NCBI RefSeq assembly: GCF_022836495.1
Contig: NZ_BQXM01000040.1
Coordinates: 1 to 43,884 of the forward strand
Direction: 5' to 3'
Length of the DNA: 43,884 bases
Source of the DNA: Desulforhabdus sp. TSK
GTDB lineage: Bacteria > Desulfobacterota > Syntrophobacteria > Syntrophobacterales > Syntrophobacteraceae
Below are positions 23,383 through 32,695 of the stretch, in pieces (positions within the stretch are counted from its first letter, which is position 1; every line of letters starts with the position of its first letter). A model generated the notes under the pieces. That model was given only the letters and a program-made list of their open reading frames with translations, searched no databases and was not told the origin of the DNA. The position numbers were made by a program, and so were the translations under genes.

Positions 23383-24951
23383 TCAATCCGAAGCCACCGC
23401 TCCACCGCCCCCGGGCTTCCCAGGCTTCTTGAAAAAGAATACGAGGGGAATGCCCAAAAAGGCAACGTAGCCGAGCAGGCGGAAGTTGTCGACGAAGGCA
23501 TACAGCGTGGACTGTTCCACCAGCAGCCCGTACATGGCCCCGTAAGCCTTCCGGGTTGCCGTAACGACGTCCCCCTGGGAGAGGAAGAGCTGCCGGAGGT
23601 GCTCGAGCCATTCCCGGTAAGCGGGATCGTAGGGCGTGAGGTGCGAGACCAGGGTGGCTTGGTGCGTCTGGGCGGCCCGGGCGAGCATGGTGGTAACGAT
23701 GGCGATTCCGATGCTGCCGCCCATGTTGCGCATGAGGTTGTAGAGGCCCGTCGCGGTCCCCATCCGTTCGTTGGGAAGGCTTCCCATGGCGATGGTCGTG
23801 AGGGGCACGAAAATGAATCCCATGGCTGCTCCGATGATGATGTTGGGCAAAACGACGCTCGCCATGGATATGTCGAGATTGATCCTTCCAAGCATGAAAC
23901 CGGCGGCGGCGAGGGCGAGAAAGCCTCCGACGATCATGAGCCGCCCATCGACCCTTTTTACGAGACGTCCCGCAAGGGTGACCGAAAAGAGCGCTCCCAT
24001 GCCCCGCGGCGTGATGGCGAGGCCGCTTTGAAGCGCCGGGTAGCCCATGAGCTCCTGCAGAAACAGTGGGAGCATCACGAGCGTTCCGTAAAGGATTATC
24101 CCGTAGAGGGTCGCCGTCATGATGCCGATCGAGAAGTTACGATTGGCGAGGATGCGAATATCGACGATGGGGTGCTTCACCCGGATTTCCCAGAGGAAAA
24201 AGCCGATCAGGGAAACAATGGAAATCCCCGTGGACCAGCGAATCCAGAGGGCGGAGAACCAGTCGTCCTGCTGCCCTTTGTCGAGGATCAACTGCAACGT
24301 TCCAAGACTTATCGCCATGAGGATGAATCCGACGTAATCGATCTTACCGCCTATGCCTCCCCTGACGTAGGGAGGGTCTTCGATAAGGAGCTGGGTCAGC
24401 ACGACCGCCAGGACGCCCACGGGGAGGTTTATGTAAAAGACCCAGCGCCAGGAGTAGTTATCGGTAAGCCATCCTCCAAGGGTAGGACCAACAATGGGAG
24501 CCACGATCACGCCCAGGGCATAGACCGCCATGGCCTCGCCGCGCTGCACCGGAGGAAAACTTTCCAGAAGGACCGCCTGAGAAACCGGGAGCAGCGCCCC
24601 ACCGCTTGCTCCCTGAACGATCCGGGCCAGGATGAGCAACGGGAGAGAAAAAGCGGCGCCGCAAGCCACCGATGAGACGGTGAAAATAACAATACTTGCC
24701 ATGAGAAACCGTTTTCTTCCGAAGTAGAGGCTCATCCAGCCCGTTATGGGCAAAACGATCGCATTGGCCACCAGGTAGCTCGTGAGCACCCAGGTGGCCT
24801 CCTCACTGCTTGCCGACAGGCTCCCCGCTATCTGGGGAAGCGCGACATTGGCCACCGAAGTATCCAGGGCGACCATGAAGGTCGGAAGAATCGTCGCTAC
24901 CGCAATGATCCAGGGGTTGACCGTAGATGACCGTTGTTGCAATGAGCTCAT
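23383..24951 (-). CDS. DHA2-family MFS multidrug transporter (EmrB/QacA type), copy 2
   Basis: A 522-residue inner-membrane drug:proton antiporter with 14 predicted membrane segments. Family marks are LPTFMVALDTSVANVALPQI in segment 1, the DHA2 text WVLTSYLVANAIVLPITGW, the motif A-like loop FGRKRFLM and the antiporter motif region GPTLGGWLTDNYSWRWVFYI. It is a clear paralogue of the EmrB-like gene at 28364-29929 and shares long stretches with it. No adaptor is encoded next to this copy, so it may use the EmrA-like protein upstream or act alone. It begins 38 bp after the aldehyde dehydrogenase gene. Confidence 0.93.
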   Translation of the reverse strand: MSSLQQRSSTVNPWIIAVATILPTFMVALDTSVANVALPQIAGSLSASSEEATWVLTSYLVANAIVLPITGWMSLYFGRKRFLMASIVIFTVSSVACGAAFSLPLLILARIVQGASGGALLPVSQAVLLESFPPVQRGEAMAVYALGVIVAPIVGPTLGGWLTDNYSWRWVFYINLPVGVLAVVLTQLLIEDPPYVRGGIGGKIDYVGFILMAISLGTLQLILDKGQQDDWFSALWIRWSTGISIVSLIGFFLWEIRVKHPIVDIRILANRNFSIGIMTATLYGIILYGTLVMLPLFLQELMGYPALQSGLAITPRGMGALFSVTLAGRLVKRVDGRLMIVGGFLALAAAGFMLGRINLDISMASVVLPNIIIGAAMGFIFVPLTTIAMGSLPNERMGTATGLYNLMRNMGGSIGIAIVTTMLARAAQTHQATLVSHLTPYDPAYREWLEHLRQLFLSQGDVVTATRKAYGAMYGLLVEQSTLYAFVDNFRLLGYVAFLGIPLVFFFKKPGKPGGGGAVASD

Positions 24952-24989
24952 ACGCTTCCCTTTTCAGATACCGGATAATCGAGACAGCA

Positions 24990-26177
24990 TCAATCATCCA
25001 TGGACACCGAAGTCTCCGTGCTCAGAAGATTCGGCCCCTGCTTCATGCAAAACTTTCCCCCTGCCGTCTCCCAGATCCATCCCGAGTAGCCGTACCCCCC
25101 GACGGGCTTGGTGACGAAGGCTCCCCGCCATGAGGTGGGCCGGGTCTCGTTGTATGCTACCGTGCCGAATCTGCCGAAAGTGTAGCTATTCACCGGATGG
25201 CAATAGTCCTCCTCGCCCTTGAGGGTTTGCGCGACCACCTGCCCATCCCCGCCTCCGAACACGGCGGCACGAAGGCCGTACTTGTGGCTTCTCGCCCTAT
25301 CGAGGACTTCCCGCTTGGAAGCGAAACTGGAGGTGAAAGCCACCGGGCCGAAGACCTCCTCGCGCATCCCGAGCATTCGATCGGTGGCGTTTTTCACAAC
25401 GGTGGGGTAAACGAGGTTTCCTTCGTTCCTGCCTCCGACCAGGACTTCAGCCCCCAGCCGCATAGCCTCCGCAAGCTGCTCGCCGATTCGCTTTACGGCG
25501 AGGTCGCTTGCCACCGGCGAGACATCGGTGCGCTCGTCGGCGGGGTCTCCCACCTGGAGGCGCTTCACCCGGTCTACGAACATCGCCAAAAACTCATCAT
25601 AGATGGATTCATGGATGTAGATCCTCTTGGGCGCGGTGCAGGCCTGACCCGAGTACATGAACTTTCCCGCCATGAGGTCGGTTAGCGCAAGCTCCAGGTC
25701 CGCGTCCGGAAAGACGATGAAGGGGTCCGAGCCCGGCCCCTCGAAAACGAGCTTCTTTCCTGTCTCTCTGAAGGCATGCTCGTAGGGCAGGATGTTTTCA
25801 TCGAAGCCGAAGACCACGACAGCGGCCACATCGGACTCTCTCAGGGATTCCTCCATGAAGACCCGGCCCCCGCCCTGGTAGAACGTGACGTCATCACCGA
25901 AAATGGGTCGGTAGATGCTTTCGGTGAGCTTCATCACGTCACGCCCCTTGGAAGAGAATTTGACGGTCACACGGTTTCCGACAAGGTAGATGGATAGGAT
26001 AGCCGTATTGACCCAGGCACTGCCGTTGTAGGAGAGCATGAGGGAAACCCGCGAGCCCGGACCTCCCAGCGGTTTTCTCGCCGACAAAAGTCTTTCCGTC
26101 TCCTCGAACATCTTGAGCCTGTCGATGGCAAGCTCCACCATCTGGTCCCTGTGCTCTTTCAGTGCGCCCTCCAGCAT
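24990..26177 (-). CDS. Aldehyde dehydrogenase family protein, short at the N-terminus
   Basis: A 395-residue NAD(P)-dependent aldehyde dehydrogenase-like protein. The catalytic cysteine is in MYSGQACTAPKR, the general-base glutamate in KLVFEGPGSDPF, and later motifs EEVFGPVAFTSSF and NSYTFGRFG are present. Usual family length is about 480; here the part matching the nucleotide-site strand (LMLSYNGSAWVNTAIL) begins near residue 45 instead of about 130, so some 80 residues of the oligomerisation/cofactor domain are absent. A TGA closes the frame eight codons upstream of the ATG, so the shortness is not a start-choice problem. AGAAGG lies before the ATG, 21 bp after the kinase stop. It may be a divergent subfamily or a truncated gene. 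Confidence 0.75.
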   Translation of the reverse strand: MLEGALKEHRDQMVELAIDRLKMFEETERLLSARKPLGGPGSRVSLMLSYNGSAWVNTAILSIYLVGNRVTVKFSSKGRDVMKLTESIYRPIFGDDVTFYQGGGRVFMEESLRESDVAAVVVFGFDENILPYEHAFRETGKKLVFEGPGSDPFIVFPDADLELALTDLMAGKFMYSGQACTAPKRIYIHESIYDEFLAMFVDRVKRLQVGDPADERTDVSPVASDLAVKRIGEQLAEAMRLGAEVLVGGRNEGNLVYPTVVKNATDRMLGMREEVFGPVAFTSSFASKREVLDRARSHKYGLRAAVFGGGDGQVVAQTLKGEEDYCHPVNSYTFGRFGTVAYNETRPTSWRGAFVTKPVGGYGYSGWIWETAGGKFCMKQGPNLLSTETSVSMDD

Positions 26178-26198
26178 GAGGACCTTCTCGAATCTTTC

Positions 26199-27353
26199 TC
26201 AAAAGACATCTTCTTTCTCCTTGCAAATGGTGAAAACAAAGTTCGAACCAGTCCGGTCCGCTTCATACCAGATGTCTCCCCCGTGTCTGCGGATGATCTC
26301 CTTTACCAGGTACAGTCCGAGCCCTACGCCTTGAGACGAGTCTTCAGCGCCGATACGGTCGAATTTCGTGAAGAGCTTCTCCCGATGCTCTTCCGAAACG
26401 GGCTCTCCCGTGTTGTAGACATTGAGCCGATAGCGGTCGCCCTGGTCCTCATAGCCAAATGCTATCGTGCACCCTTTGCCGCCGTATTGGACGGCATTTC
26501 TGAAAAGGTTTCGATACACACTCTTGAGCCATCTCCTTCCGGCATGGAGAGAGACGGCCCCTGCCGGAACACTCCCCAAACGGTTGTCAATCGTGACGCC
26601 CGCGGCCTGGATCTCATCGGCGAGCTCTTCCAAAACGGGATCGATGATCTCCTTCCTCAGGTCGAGAGATTCTTTCTGCATCCCGTGAAACCCCTCCACC
26701 GCAACGGCCCTGGACAGGCAATCCTCGACGATCCCGTGCAGCCGGACTGCCTGTGACATCAAGCCATTGAGAGTCCTCGCCACCCTCTCCTCCATGGCGC
26801 CGAACGAGCCGCGCACAAGGAGCTTCAGGCCGGCCCCCATCGAGATGAGCGGACCTCTCAGATCGTGAGACATGATCATGAGCATGTTCAACATGTGATC
26901 GTTCATCTTTAGAATGCGGCTTTCGGACTCTTCGAGAGCTTGCAGACAGTGCCTTCGCTCGGTAACATCCCGCACAAGCCCATCGCAGACGAGCGTCCCG
27001 TCGGGCTCCGTCCGAAGCCTCGCCGTAACGGAGCTGGTAAGGTAGCTCCCGTCCTTCCTCTGCATCTCCACCTCGACGTCCTTGATGAATCCCTCCGCTT
27101 CTATCCTTTGCCACAGGAGATGCCAGTCCTCGGCATTGCGAAAGAAGGAGGCCATGGAGCATGTCTTGCTCATATCCTCCCTGCACGCATGGTAAAACAG
27201 TTCTGCTCCCGCCTCGTTGACCTCGATAAGACGACCGTCTGCAGCCGCAACGAACATTATATGGGGGAAGCTTTCGAAAAAACTTTTGTACCTGGTGGTC
27301 TCCGAGCCCGATGTGTCCTCGTTCCCAGGCCGTAACGGATTGCGGGGTATCAT
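26199..27353 (-). CDS. PAS-domain sensor histidine kinase, orphan
   Basis: A 384-residue soluble kinase with no membrane segment. A PAS domain (about 20-135; FFESFPHIMFVAAADGRLIE, then DGSYLTSSVTARL) is followed by a HisKA dimer domain with the phospho-accepting histidine in MIMSHDLRGPLISM. The HATPase domain has N box YRNLFRNAVQYGG, G1 box YNTGEPV and G2 box GVGLGLYLVKEI. No response regulator is encoded in the window, so the partner is elsewhere. AAGGAGG stands nine bases before the ATG. It sits between a universal stress protein and an aldehyde dehydrogenase in an efflux operon, which suggests it senses a toxic or redox signal. Confidence 0.9.
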   Translation of the reverse strand: MIPRNPLRPGNEDTSGSETTRYKSFFESFPHIMFVAAADGRLIEVNEAGAELFYHACREDMSKTCSMASFFRNAEDWHLLWQRIEAEGFIKDVEVEMQRKDGSYLTSSVTARLRTEPDGTLVCDGLVRDVTERRHCLQALEESESRILKMNDHMLNMLMIMSHDLRGPLISMGAGLKLLVRGSFGAMEERVARTLNGLMSQAVRLHGIVEDCLSRAVAVEGFHGMQKESLDLRKEIIDPVLEELADEIQAAGVTIDNRLGSVPAGAVSLHAGRRWLKSVYRNLFRNAVQYGGKGCTIAFGYEDQGDRYRLNVYNTGEPVSEEHREKLFTKFDRIGAEDSSQGVGLGLYLVKEIIRRHGGDIWYEADRTGSNFVFTICKEKEDVF

Positions 27354-27401
27354 TGCGCAAACCTCCTTATGGAAAGATGCCTGACGCTGCTTCCAATTTC
27401 G

Positions 27402-28346
27402 TTACGGCACGATCCAGACGGCGAGACCCTCCCCGCCGCTGAGCACCTTGCTGGTCACTCGGCCCATGAGGAATTCGCGCACAGCCGAGATTCCCCGCCT
27501 GCCCATGATAATGGTGCCGTAGCCCTCCTCTCTTGCGACATTGAGAATTTCCGCCGCACGGCTGTGCCCCCCGATCCTGCAGATATTTCCGATTTTTCGG
27601 GCATCGACGCCCGCTCTTTCGAGGCACTCCCCGTAAGATTCAAACATGCTCGTGACCCTCTGCTTGAGACTCTCCATCAGTTGCTCTTCGAGCTCTTCTC
27701 CCGGCTGAAGAGGAGTAGGTCCGAGAGTGGGCAAAAAACCGCGCACCACATGGCAAAGAGTCACCTCGGCTCCGCCGGCGGCCAGGAAGGGAGCGGCGTA
27801 TTGGACGGCTTTCCGGGCATTATCCGAAACATCCACGGCAAGCAGTACCTTACGGGACCGAATTTCGCCTCCTACGATCCATACGGGAACGTCGTGGACC
27901 CTTTGTACGATTTTGTCCGAAACGCTCCCGAGAAGCATGCTCTCGACTTTGCCAAGCCCCCTTCTTCCCATCACTACGCCGTCGTAGCCCCTCGACGCCT
28001 CACAGACGATGTCCCTGGCAATTCCTTCCTTCCATTGGCGCAGCGAGACCCCGACGCGATCTTCGGAAAATCCTTCCCCTAAAAGAACCTCCCTGCAATC
28101 TTCGAGAAATCCCTCGGCTTCGCGCCTGCTCTCCAACAGGCACTGGTCGTATCTCTCCTTCATCTGCTGCATGAACTCCTCGTTCATGGGAATTTGCCAG
28201 AACACCTCATCCGGCCCCACGGGCAGAATGAAGAGCAGCCGCACCTCGAGGCTAGAACCCGAGCACTGGCGAGCCACATAGGTTACCGCGTCGAGGGCAT
28301 GCCGGGAGCCGTCAACCGCGATTAGGAGTCTTTTGTGTGTCCGCAT
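27402..28346 (-). CDS. Tandem universal stress protein (two UspA domains)
   Basis: A 314-residue cytosolic protein made of two UspA folds. Domain 1 starts RLLIAVDGSRHALDAVTYVA and carries the ATP-loop GRRGLGKVESMLLGSVSDKI. Domain 2 starts KVLLAVDVSDNARKAVQYAA and carries GRRGISAVREFLMGRVTSKV. Both have the G-x2-G-x9-G(S/T)-like nucleotide motif, the second with R in place of the S/T. The ATG at 28346, preceded by AAGGAAAA, is preferred to an upstream TTG at 28367. It follows the EmrB-like pump by 17 bp. Confidence 0.92.
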   Translation of the reverse strand: MRTHKRLLIAVDGSRHALDAVTYVARQCSGSSLEVRLLFILPVGPDEVFWQIPMNEEFMQQMKERYDQCLLESRREAEGFLEDCREVLLGEGFSEDRVGVSLRQWKEGIARDIVCEASRGYDGVVMGRRGLGKVESMLLGSVSDKIVQRVHDVPVWIVGGEIRSRKVLLAVDVSDNARKAVQYAAPFLAAGGAEVTLCHVVRGFLPTLGPTPLQPGEELEEQLMESLKQRVTSMFESYGECLERAGVDARKIGNICRIGGHSRAAEILNVAREEGYGTIIMGRRGISAVREFLMGRVTSKVLSGGEGLAVWIVP

Positions 28347-28363
28347 CCGATTTTCCTTTTTAT

Positions 28364-29929
28364 TCAATGGACCCCTCCGGGTATACCCGCGGGCCGTCCT
28401 CCGTAGTCTCGCATGAAGAGCGTCAGAGGAATCACGACGGCGGTCAACCAGGCAAAGAGCCAGAAGATGTCATTGAACGAGAGCATGTTCGCCTGCCGAA
28501 GCAGCTCCCGGTAGATACCGGCCAGAAGAAGGGGTGAAGTGGCGCCGCCCGAATCCGGTCCGGGAATGGCATCGAGAAGACGCGCGGCGTAATCTCGCAG
28601 GGCGGGGTTGAACGGTGTCACATTCTCGACGAGAAAGCTCTGGTGGAGCTGTGAGCGTTGAGAGAGCAGCGTGGCGCTCACAGCAACACCAAAGCTTCCC
28701 CCGAGGTTTCTCAAGAGGTTGAACACCCCCGAAGCGTTCCCCATTTGCTCCTTCGGGATGTTCACGTAAGTGGAGGCGGCGAGGGGTACGAAAAAGAGAC
28801 CCATGCCAAATCCCTGTACAATACGGGGCCATGCAATTGAAAAAAAGTCGGCCTGAAGGTTGAGCTTGCTCATGAGATGTAGTGAATAGGCCATGACGGC
28901 CAGGCCCAATGCGAGCAGCCCCTTTGGGCTCACCCCCTTTTTCATGAGTGCGCCGGCAACCGGCATGACCAATAGACTGGCCACCCCCCCGGGGCCCAAT
29001 GCCAGGCCCGCCCAGACCGCCGTATATCCCATGAGGGTCTGGGCATAGAGGGGCAGCAGAATAATCCCCCCGAAAAGACAGAAAAAGCCTGTGAACATGA
29101 TGATGTTTCCAGCTGCGAACGTGCGGTCTTTGAACACCTTGAGATTCACTACGGGATGCTCGGCCCTCAGCTCGACAAGAACGAAAAGGACCAAAGCAAC
29201 GGCGGAAACCATGGTCAAAAGGACTATGAAATTCGACTCGAACCAATCCTCCCGCTCGCCCTTGTCGAGAACAATCTGCAGGCATCCCAGGCCGAGGGCG
29301 ATCAAAAACAGGCCCCATTTGTCGATATGCAGGGCGGCTCGACGGATATAGGGGGGATCGTGGATAAGGAAAGCCGCCAGGAGCACCGCCAGTACGCCAA
29401 AGGGCAGGTTGATATAGAAGACCCAGCGCCAGGCCCAGTTGTCCGTAATCCAGCCTCCAACCACGGGACCGAGAATTGGGGCGAACACAACCCCCATGCC
29501 GAAGACCGCCATGGCCAGGCCGTGCTCCGCGACCGGAAAGGCTTCGAGCAATATGGCCTGGGAGAGAGGCTGCAGCCCGCCGCCTCCGATTCCTTGCAGG
29601 ATGCGGGCAATCACCAGGACCTCCAGGGAAGGGGCGGCCCCGCAAAGGAGCGAGCTGAAGGTGAAAAGCACAATGGAAAAGATGAGGTAGCGCTTCCGCC
29701 CGAAGACGCTCGAGAGCCATCCCGTGATGGGAATGATGATGGCGTTGGCGACCAGGTAACTCGTGAGCACCCAGGTTACCTCGTCAACCCCGGCGCTGAG
29801 GCTTCCCTGTATGTGTGGAAGCGAAACGTTGACAACGCTCGTGTCCATCACCTCGAGAAAGGTCGGCAGGATCACCGTGAGGGCGACAATCCACTTGCTG
29901 GTATGAGGCGCCGCACCGGGTGAGGTCAT
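28364..29929 (-). CDS. emrB: DHA2-family MFS multidrug transporter (EmrB-like), copy 1
   Basis: A 521-residue, 14-segment drug:proton antiporter. Segment 1 reads LPTFLEVMDTSVVNVSLPHI, followed by WVLTSYLVANAIIIPITGW, the loop FGRKRYLI and the antiporter region GPVVGGWITDNWAWRWVFYI. Its ATG overlaps the stop of the EmrA-like gene (ATGA at 29926-29929), so the two are translationally coupled and, with the TolC-like protein, form a complete tripartite pump. The open frame extends far upstream, but that part is antisense or out of frame within emrA and is not native. Confidence 0.93.
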   Translation of the reverse strand: MTSPGAAPHTSKWIVALTVILPTFLEVMDTSVVNVSLPHIQGSLSAGVDEVTWVLTSYLVANAIIIPITGWLSSVFGRKRYLIFSIVLFTFSSLLCGAAPSLEVLVIARILQGIGGGGLQPLSQAILLEAFPVAEHGLAMAVFGMGVVFAPILGPVVGGWITDNWAWRWVFYINLPFGVLAVLLAAFLIHDPPYIRRAALHIDKWGLFLIALGLGCLQIVLDKGEREDWFESNFIVLLTMVSAVALVLFVLVELRAEHPVVNLKVFKDRTFAAGNIIMFTGFFCLFGGIILLPLYAQTLMGYTAVWAGLALGPGGVASLLVMPVAGALMKKGVSPKGLLALGLAVMAYSLHLMSKLNLQADFFSIAWPRIVQGFGMGLFFVPLAASTYVNIPKEQMGNASGVFNLLRNLGGSFGVAVSATLLSQRSQLHQSFLVENVTPFNPALRDYAARLLDAIPGPDSGGATSPLLLAGIYRELLRQANMLSFNDIFWLFAWLTAVVIPLTLFMRDYGGRPAGIPGGVH

Positions 29930-31215
29930 TGGAGCTTGTGACCCCGGGGGCTGTCGATCGAGGTGGCGACCCGAAGCGTCGGCCCGCTCTTGTCGCCCGT
30001 AAATATACTCACTTCGAGGGATGCCCCGACGCGCAGCGGGAATTGGGCTGGCGGCGGAGCATTCAGGAGGATCTTCACCGGTATACGCTGCACCACCTTG
30101 ATCCAGTTGCCCGTTGCATTTTCGGGAGGCAGCAGGGAAAAGGCCGCCCCCGTCCCCGCCCGAATGCCCTCGACCTTGCCCTCGTAGGTGTGCCCGGGAT
30201 AAATGTCGGCCTTTATCTCGACAGGCTGGCCGATGCGCACGTCTCGAAGCTGAGTCTCCTTGAAATTGGCCTCGACGTAGACTTCCTTCAGGGGAATCAC
30301 GGCAAGGAGAGGTTGGCCGGGCTGAACCCGCTCGCCCACCTGGATTCTCTTTTGGGCGACATAGCCCGAAATGGGGGCCGCAATGGTGCAATAGGAAAGG
30401 TTCAGCTCGGCCGTTTCGAGCTGAGCCCGGGTCTCCGCGAGCTTCGCCCTGAGGGCCGCAAGGTTTTTCTTTTCCATGTCCACCCGAAGCCGGTTTGCCT
30501 TGGCCGCGTCCCTCTGGGCCTTGACCCGGTCGATTTCCTGGAGCGCACCTGCAAGGGAGGCCTTGGCGGCCGCTATCTGGGCGGCGGTTGCCTCATACTG
30601 CGCCCTGCTCTTCTTGAAGGCCGTACTCGTTTTGTCCCGCTGCTGCTCGGAGCCCGCGCCTTCCTTAAAAAGGTTGGAATAGCGCTCGAAGTCCTTCCCG
30701 GCATGGTTGAACTCGGCTTCGGCCGCGACCCGGTTCCGATCGAGCTCATCGATCCGGTGGCGAAGCTCTCTCTCCTTGTCCTGAGTGCCCAGAACCGCCG
30801 CTTCGGCGGCAGTGAGCTGGGCGCTCGTCTGGCTGTCCGTGAGGCCGATATTTACCTCGGCCACCTCGATCTCGGCCTGGGTGCGCGCCAGGGCCGCGCT
30901 CTGCTTGTCCACCTCCGCCTGAAAGTCCCTCGGATCAAGATGCACGAGGACGGCGCCTGCCACGACCTCGTCGTCATTTTCAACCGAGATGCAACTGATG
31001 CTCCCCGCCACGCGGCTGCTCACGGCGGCGTTGTCGGCAACGACGTAGGCATTGTCCGTGGAAACCCGATTGCGCATGAAAAACCACCAGTAGCCAAGGG
31101 AAAGCCCCGCTCCGACCAGGCAGACCAAAAGGAGCCAGAAAACCTTGGAATTCTTCTTTCGTTTCTGATTAGCCTCGTTCAATTGTCCCTGGCTGGAATC
31201 TACCCTCTCTGCCAT
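29926..31215 (-). CDS. emrA: EmrA-like membrane fusion protein (HlyD family)
   Basis: A 429-residue adaptor with one N-terminal membrane segment (FWLLLVCLVGAGLSLGYWWF). After it comes the EmrA signature STDNAYVVADNAAVSSRVAG, a lipoyl-like half motif, a long coiled-coil hairpin (about 90-260), and the return half YCTIAAPISGYVAQKRIQVG, then GMRIG-like VRIGQPVEIKADIYPG. It links the EmrB-like pump to the TolC-like channel. The ATG at 31215 is chosen because GGGAGG lies seven bases before it; an earlier start at 31278 lacks this support. Confidence 0.9.
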   Translation of the reverse strand: MAERVDSSQGQLNEANQKRKKNSKVFWLLLVCLVGAGLSLGYWWFFMRNRVSTDNAYVVADNAAVSSRVAGSISCISVENDDEVVAGAVLVHLDPRDFQAEVDKQSAALARTQAEIEVAEVNIGLTDSQTSAQLTAAEAAVLGTQDKERELRHRIDELDRNRVAAEAEFNHAGKDFERYSNLFKEGAGSEQQRDKTSTAFKKSRAQYEATAAQIAAAKASLAGALQEIDRVKAQRDAAKANRLRVDMEKKNLAALRAKLAETRAQLETAELNLSYCTIAAPISGYVAQKRIQVGERVQPGQPLLAVIPLKEVYVEANFKETQLRDVRIGQPVEIKADIYPGHTYEGKVEGIRAGTGAAFSLLPPENATGNWIKVVQRIPVKILLNAPPPAQFPLRVGASLEVSIFTGDKSGPTLRVATSIDSPRGHKLQ

Positions 31216-31281
31216 ACCCGTCCTCCCGTTCGATCCAACCTGCACAGCCTTGAATCGGCTGCCAGTATTTTTCAACAAATG

Positions 31282-32688
31282 TCACAAACTCTCCCCAACG
31301 GCCCGTTCCAGGTCCACCCATGCAAGCTGGTAGCCGTAAAGCGCCTGGAAATAGTTGGTGCGGGCCTGGGCAAGATAGACCTCGGAGTCCAGCACTTCGG
31401 TGGAAATAACGACCTGTTGCCGATACTGGAGGGTTGTCATGCGCAGGTTCTCTTCGGCCTGCTTTACGGCCACGCGGGCAGTGGCCAGGTTTCGCGCGGC
31501 GACCTGAAGCTGCTCGTAGGAATCCTTGACCTCGATCCGGACCTGTTTCAAAAGATCCTGTTCCCTTTTCTTGAGAGCCTCCCTCCTGTGGCCCCACTGG
31601 CTCGCCTCGGCCCGCATCTTGCCTCCTTCGAAGAGGTTCCAGTCCATCCGGATTCCAACGGCCGCGTTGTTGTCGTTTGCAAAGTTGTTCTCCGTGGCAA
31701 GGAAATCCTCGCCTTCCCGGTAATAGGTTCCGAAAAGAGAGAGGTGCGGGTAGGCGGAGCTTCGGGCAAGACGCGCTCCCTGCTCTGTTTCGCGGATGGA
31801 GGCGGATGTGGCGGAGAGCTCGGGGCGCGCCTTTTCAGCCCGGTTCGAGAGCGCATCGAGAGTGGGCACATCCGCTGCCTTTCCATCCGGTGAAGGAAGC
31901 TTGTCCCATTCGGCAAGATCGAGCTCCGTTCCTTCATCGAGTCCAAGAAGGCGGTTCAGCCGGGCGCGCGTGATGAGCAGCTGCTTTGAAGCGGTGGCTT
32001 CCCTTTGTTTTGCGTCCGCAAGGGCGACTTCGGCTTTGAGCACATCGTTTTCGGCTGTGAGCCCTTGGCGGAAAAGGGCCTTGGCGTCCCTGAGATGCGC
32101 CTCCAGTTGGGCCACACTTTCGGTGACGACTTCGAGGCTCCTTTGGGCGAAGAGGACTTGAAGGAAGACGCCCCGAATGTCACGTTTGAGGTTCAAACGG
32201 GTTTCCTCCTTCCTGAAACCCGCCACGTTTCGCTCCTCTTTGGCTATTTCGTATTGCGCCTTGACACCGAAGCCCCGAAAGAGTGGCTGGGTGAGGGTTC
32301 CCTCCCAGCGGTTGACATCCCTGGAGCTGACCTCGACCTCATTGCCGGCTGTGCCGGGACTGCCCTGGATCTTGATGACAGGTGTGTCCTTCCAGCGCGT
32401 ATACTCGTAGGAAGTATCGAGGCGAGGCAGAAAGCCCGCCCGCGCCATGTCCACACCCTTTTTAGCGGCATTGAGGTCCTCGTCGGCTGCCTGGAAGACG
32501 GGATTGTGGACAAGGCCAAAGTCCACGGCGCCTTCGATGGTCAGGGGCTGGGGTGGAAGGGCTTGCGGGTCGGGGCTTTCCTGCCCTGAGACGGCAGGAC
32601 CTGCCGCAAACATCAGAAGGACCGACGCGAAGATCAGTGCGCTCAGGAAGAAGCTTCTCCGGATTCCCCCATGTCTTGCAGAACGCAT
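31282..32688 (-). CDS. TolC-family outer-membrane efflux protein
   Basis: A 468-residue outer-membrane channel with a cleavable signal peptide (SFFLSALIFASVLLMFAAGP, cut near VSG). Two OEP repeats follow, with typical starts LTIEGAVDFGLVHNPVFQAA and, in the second half, the text GIRMDWNLFEGGKMRAEASQ. Unlike the OprM-like protein in the other operon it has no lipobox. It lies 7 bp after the TetR gene and 66 bp before the chosen emrA start, so the order is regulator, channel, adaptor, pump. Confidence 0.92.
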   Translation of the reverse strand: MRSARHGGIRRSFFLSALIFASVLLMFAAGPAVSGQESPDPQALPPQPLTIEGAVDFGLVHNPVFQAADEDLNAAKKGVDMARAGFLPRLDTSYEYTRWKDTPVIKIQGSPGTAGNEVEVSSRDVNRWEGTLTQPLFRGFGVKAQYEIAKEERNVAGFRKEETRLNLKRDIRGVFLQVLFAQRSLEVVTESVAQLEAHLRDAKALFRQGLTAENDVLKAEVALADAKQREATASKQLLITRARLNRLLGLDEGTELDLAEWDKLPSPDGKAADVPTLDALSNRAEKARPELSATSASIRETEQGARLARSSAYPHLSLFGTYYREGEDFLATENNFANDNNAAVGIRMDWNLFEGGKMRAEASQWGHRREALKKREQDLLKQVRIEVKDSYEQLQVAARNLATARVAVKQAEENLRMTTLQYRQQVVISTEVLDSEVYLAQARTNYFQALYGYQLAWVDLERAVGESL

Positions 32689-32695
32689 AGGCTTT

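Noticed and set aside
23599-24675. Plus-strand frame of 358 codons
   Set aside because: It is antisense to the DHA2 pump and made of charged, low-complexity text.
29930-30391. Extended open frame ahead of the EmrB-like gene, giving a 675-residue product
   Set aside because: The extra 150 residues overlap emrA in another frame and are arginine/glycine-rich shadow sequence; the ATGA-coupled start fits the family length.
29920-31893. Plus-strand frame of 657 codons
   Set aside because: It is antisense to emrA and the TolC-like gene; no domain found.
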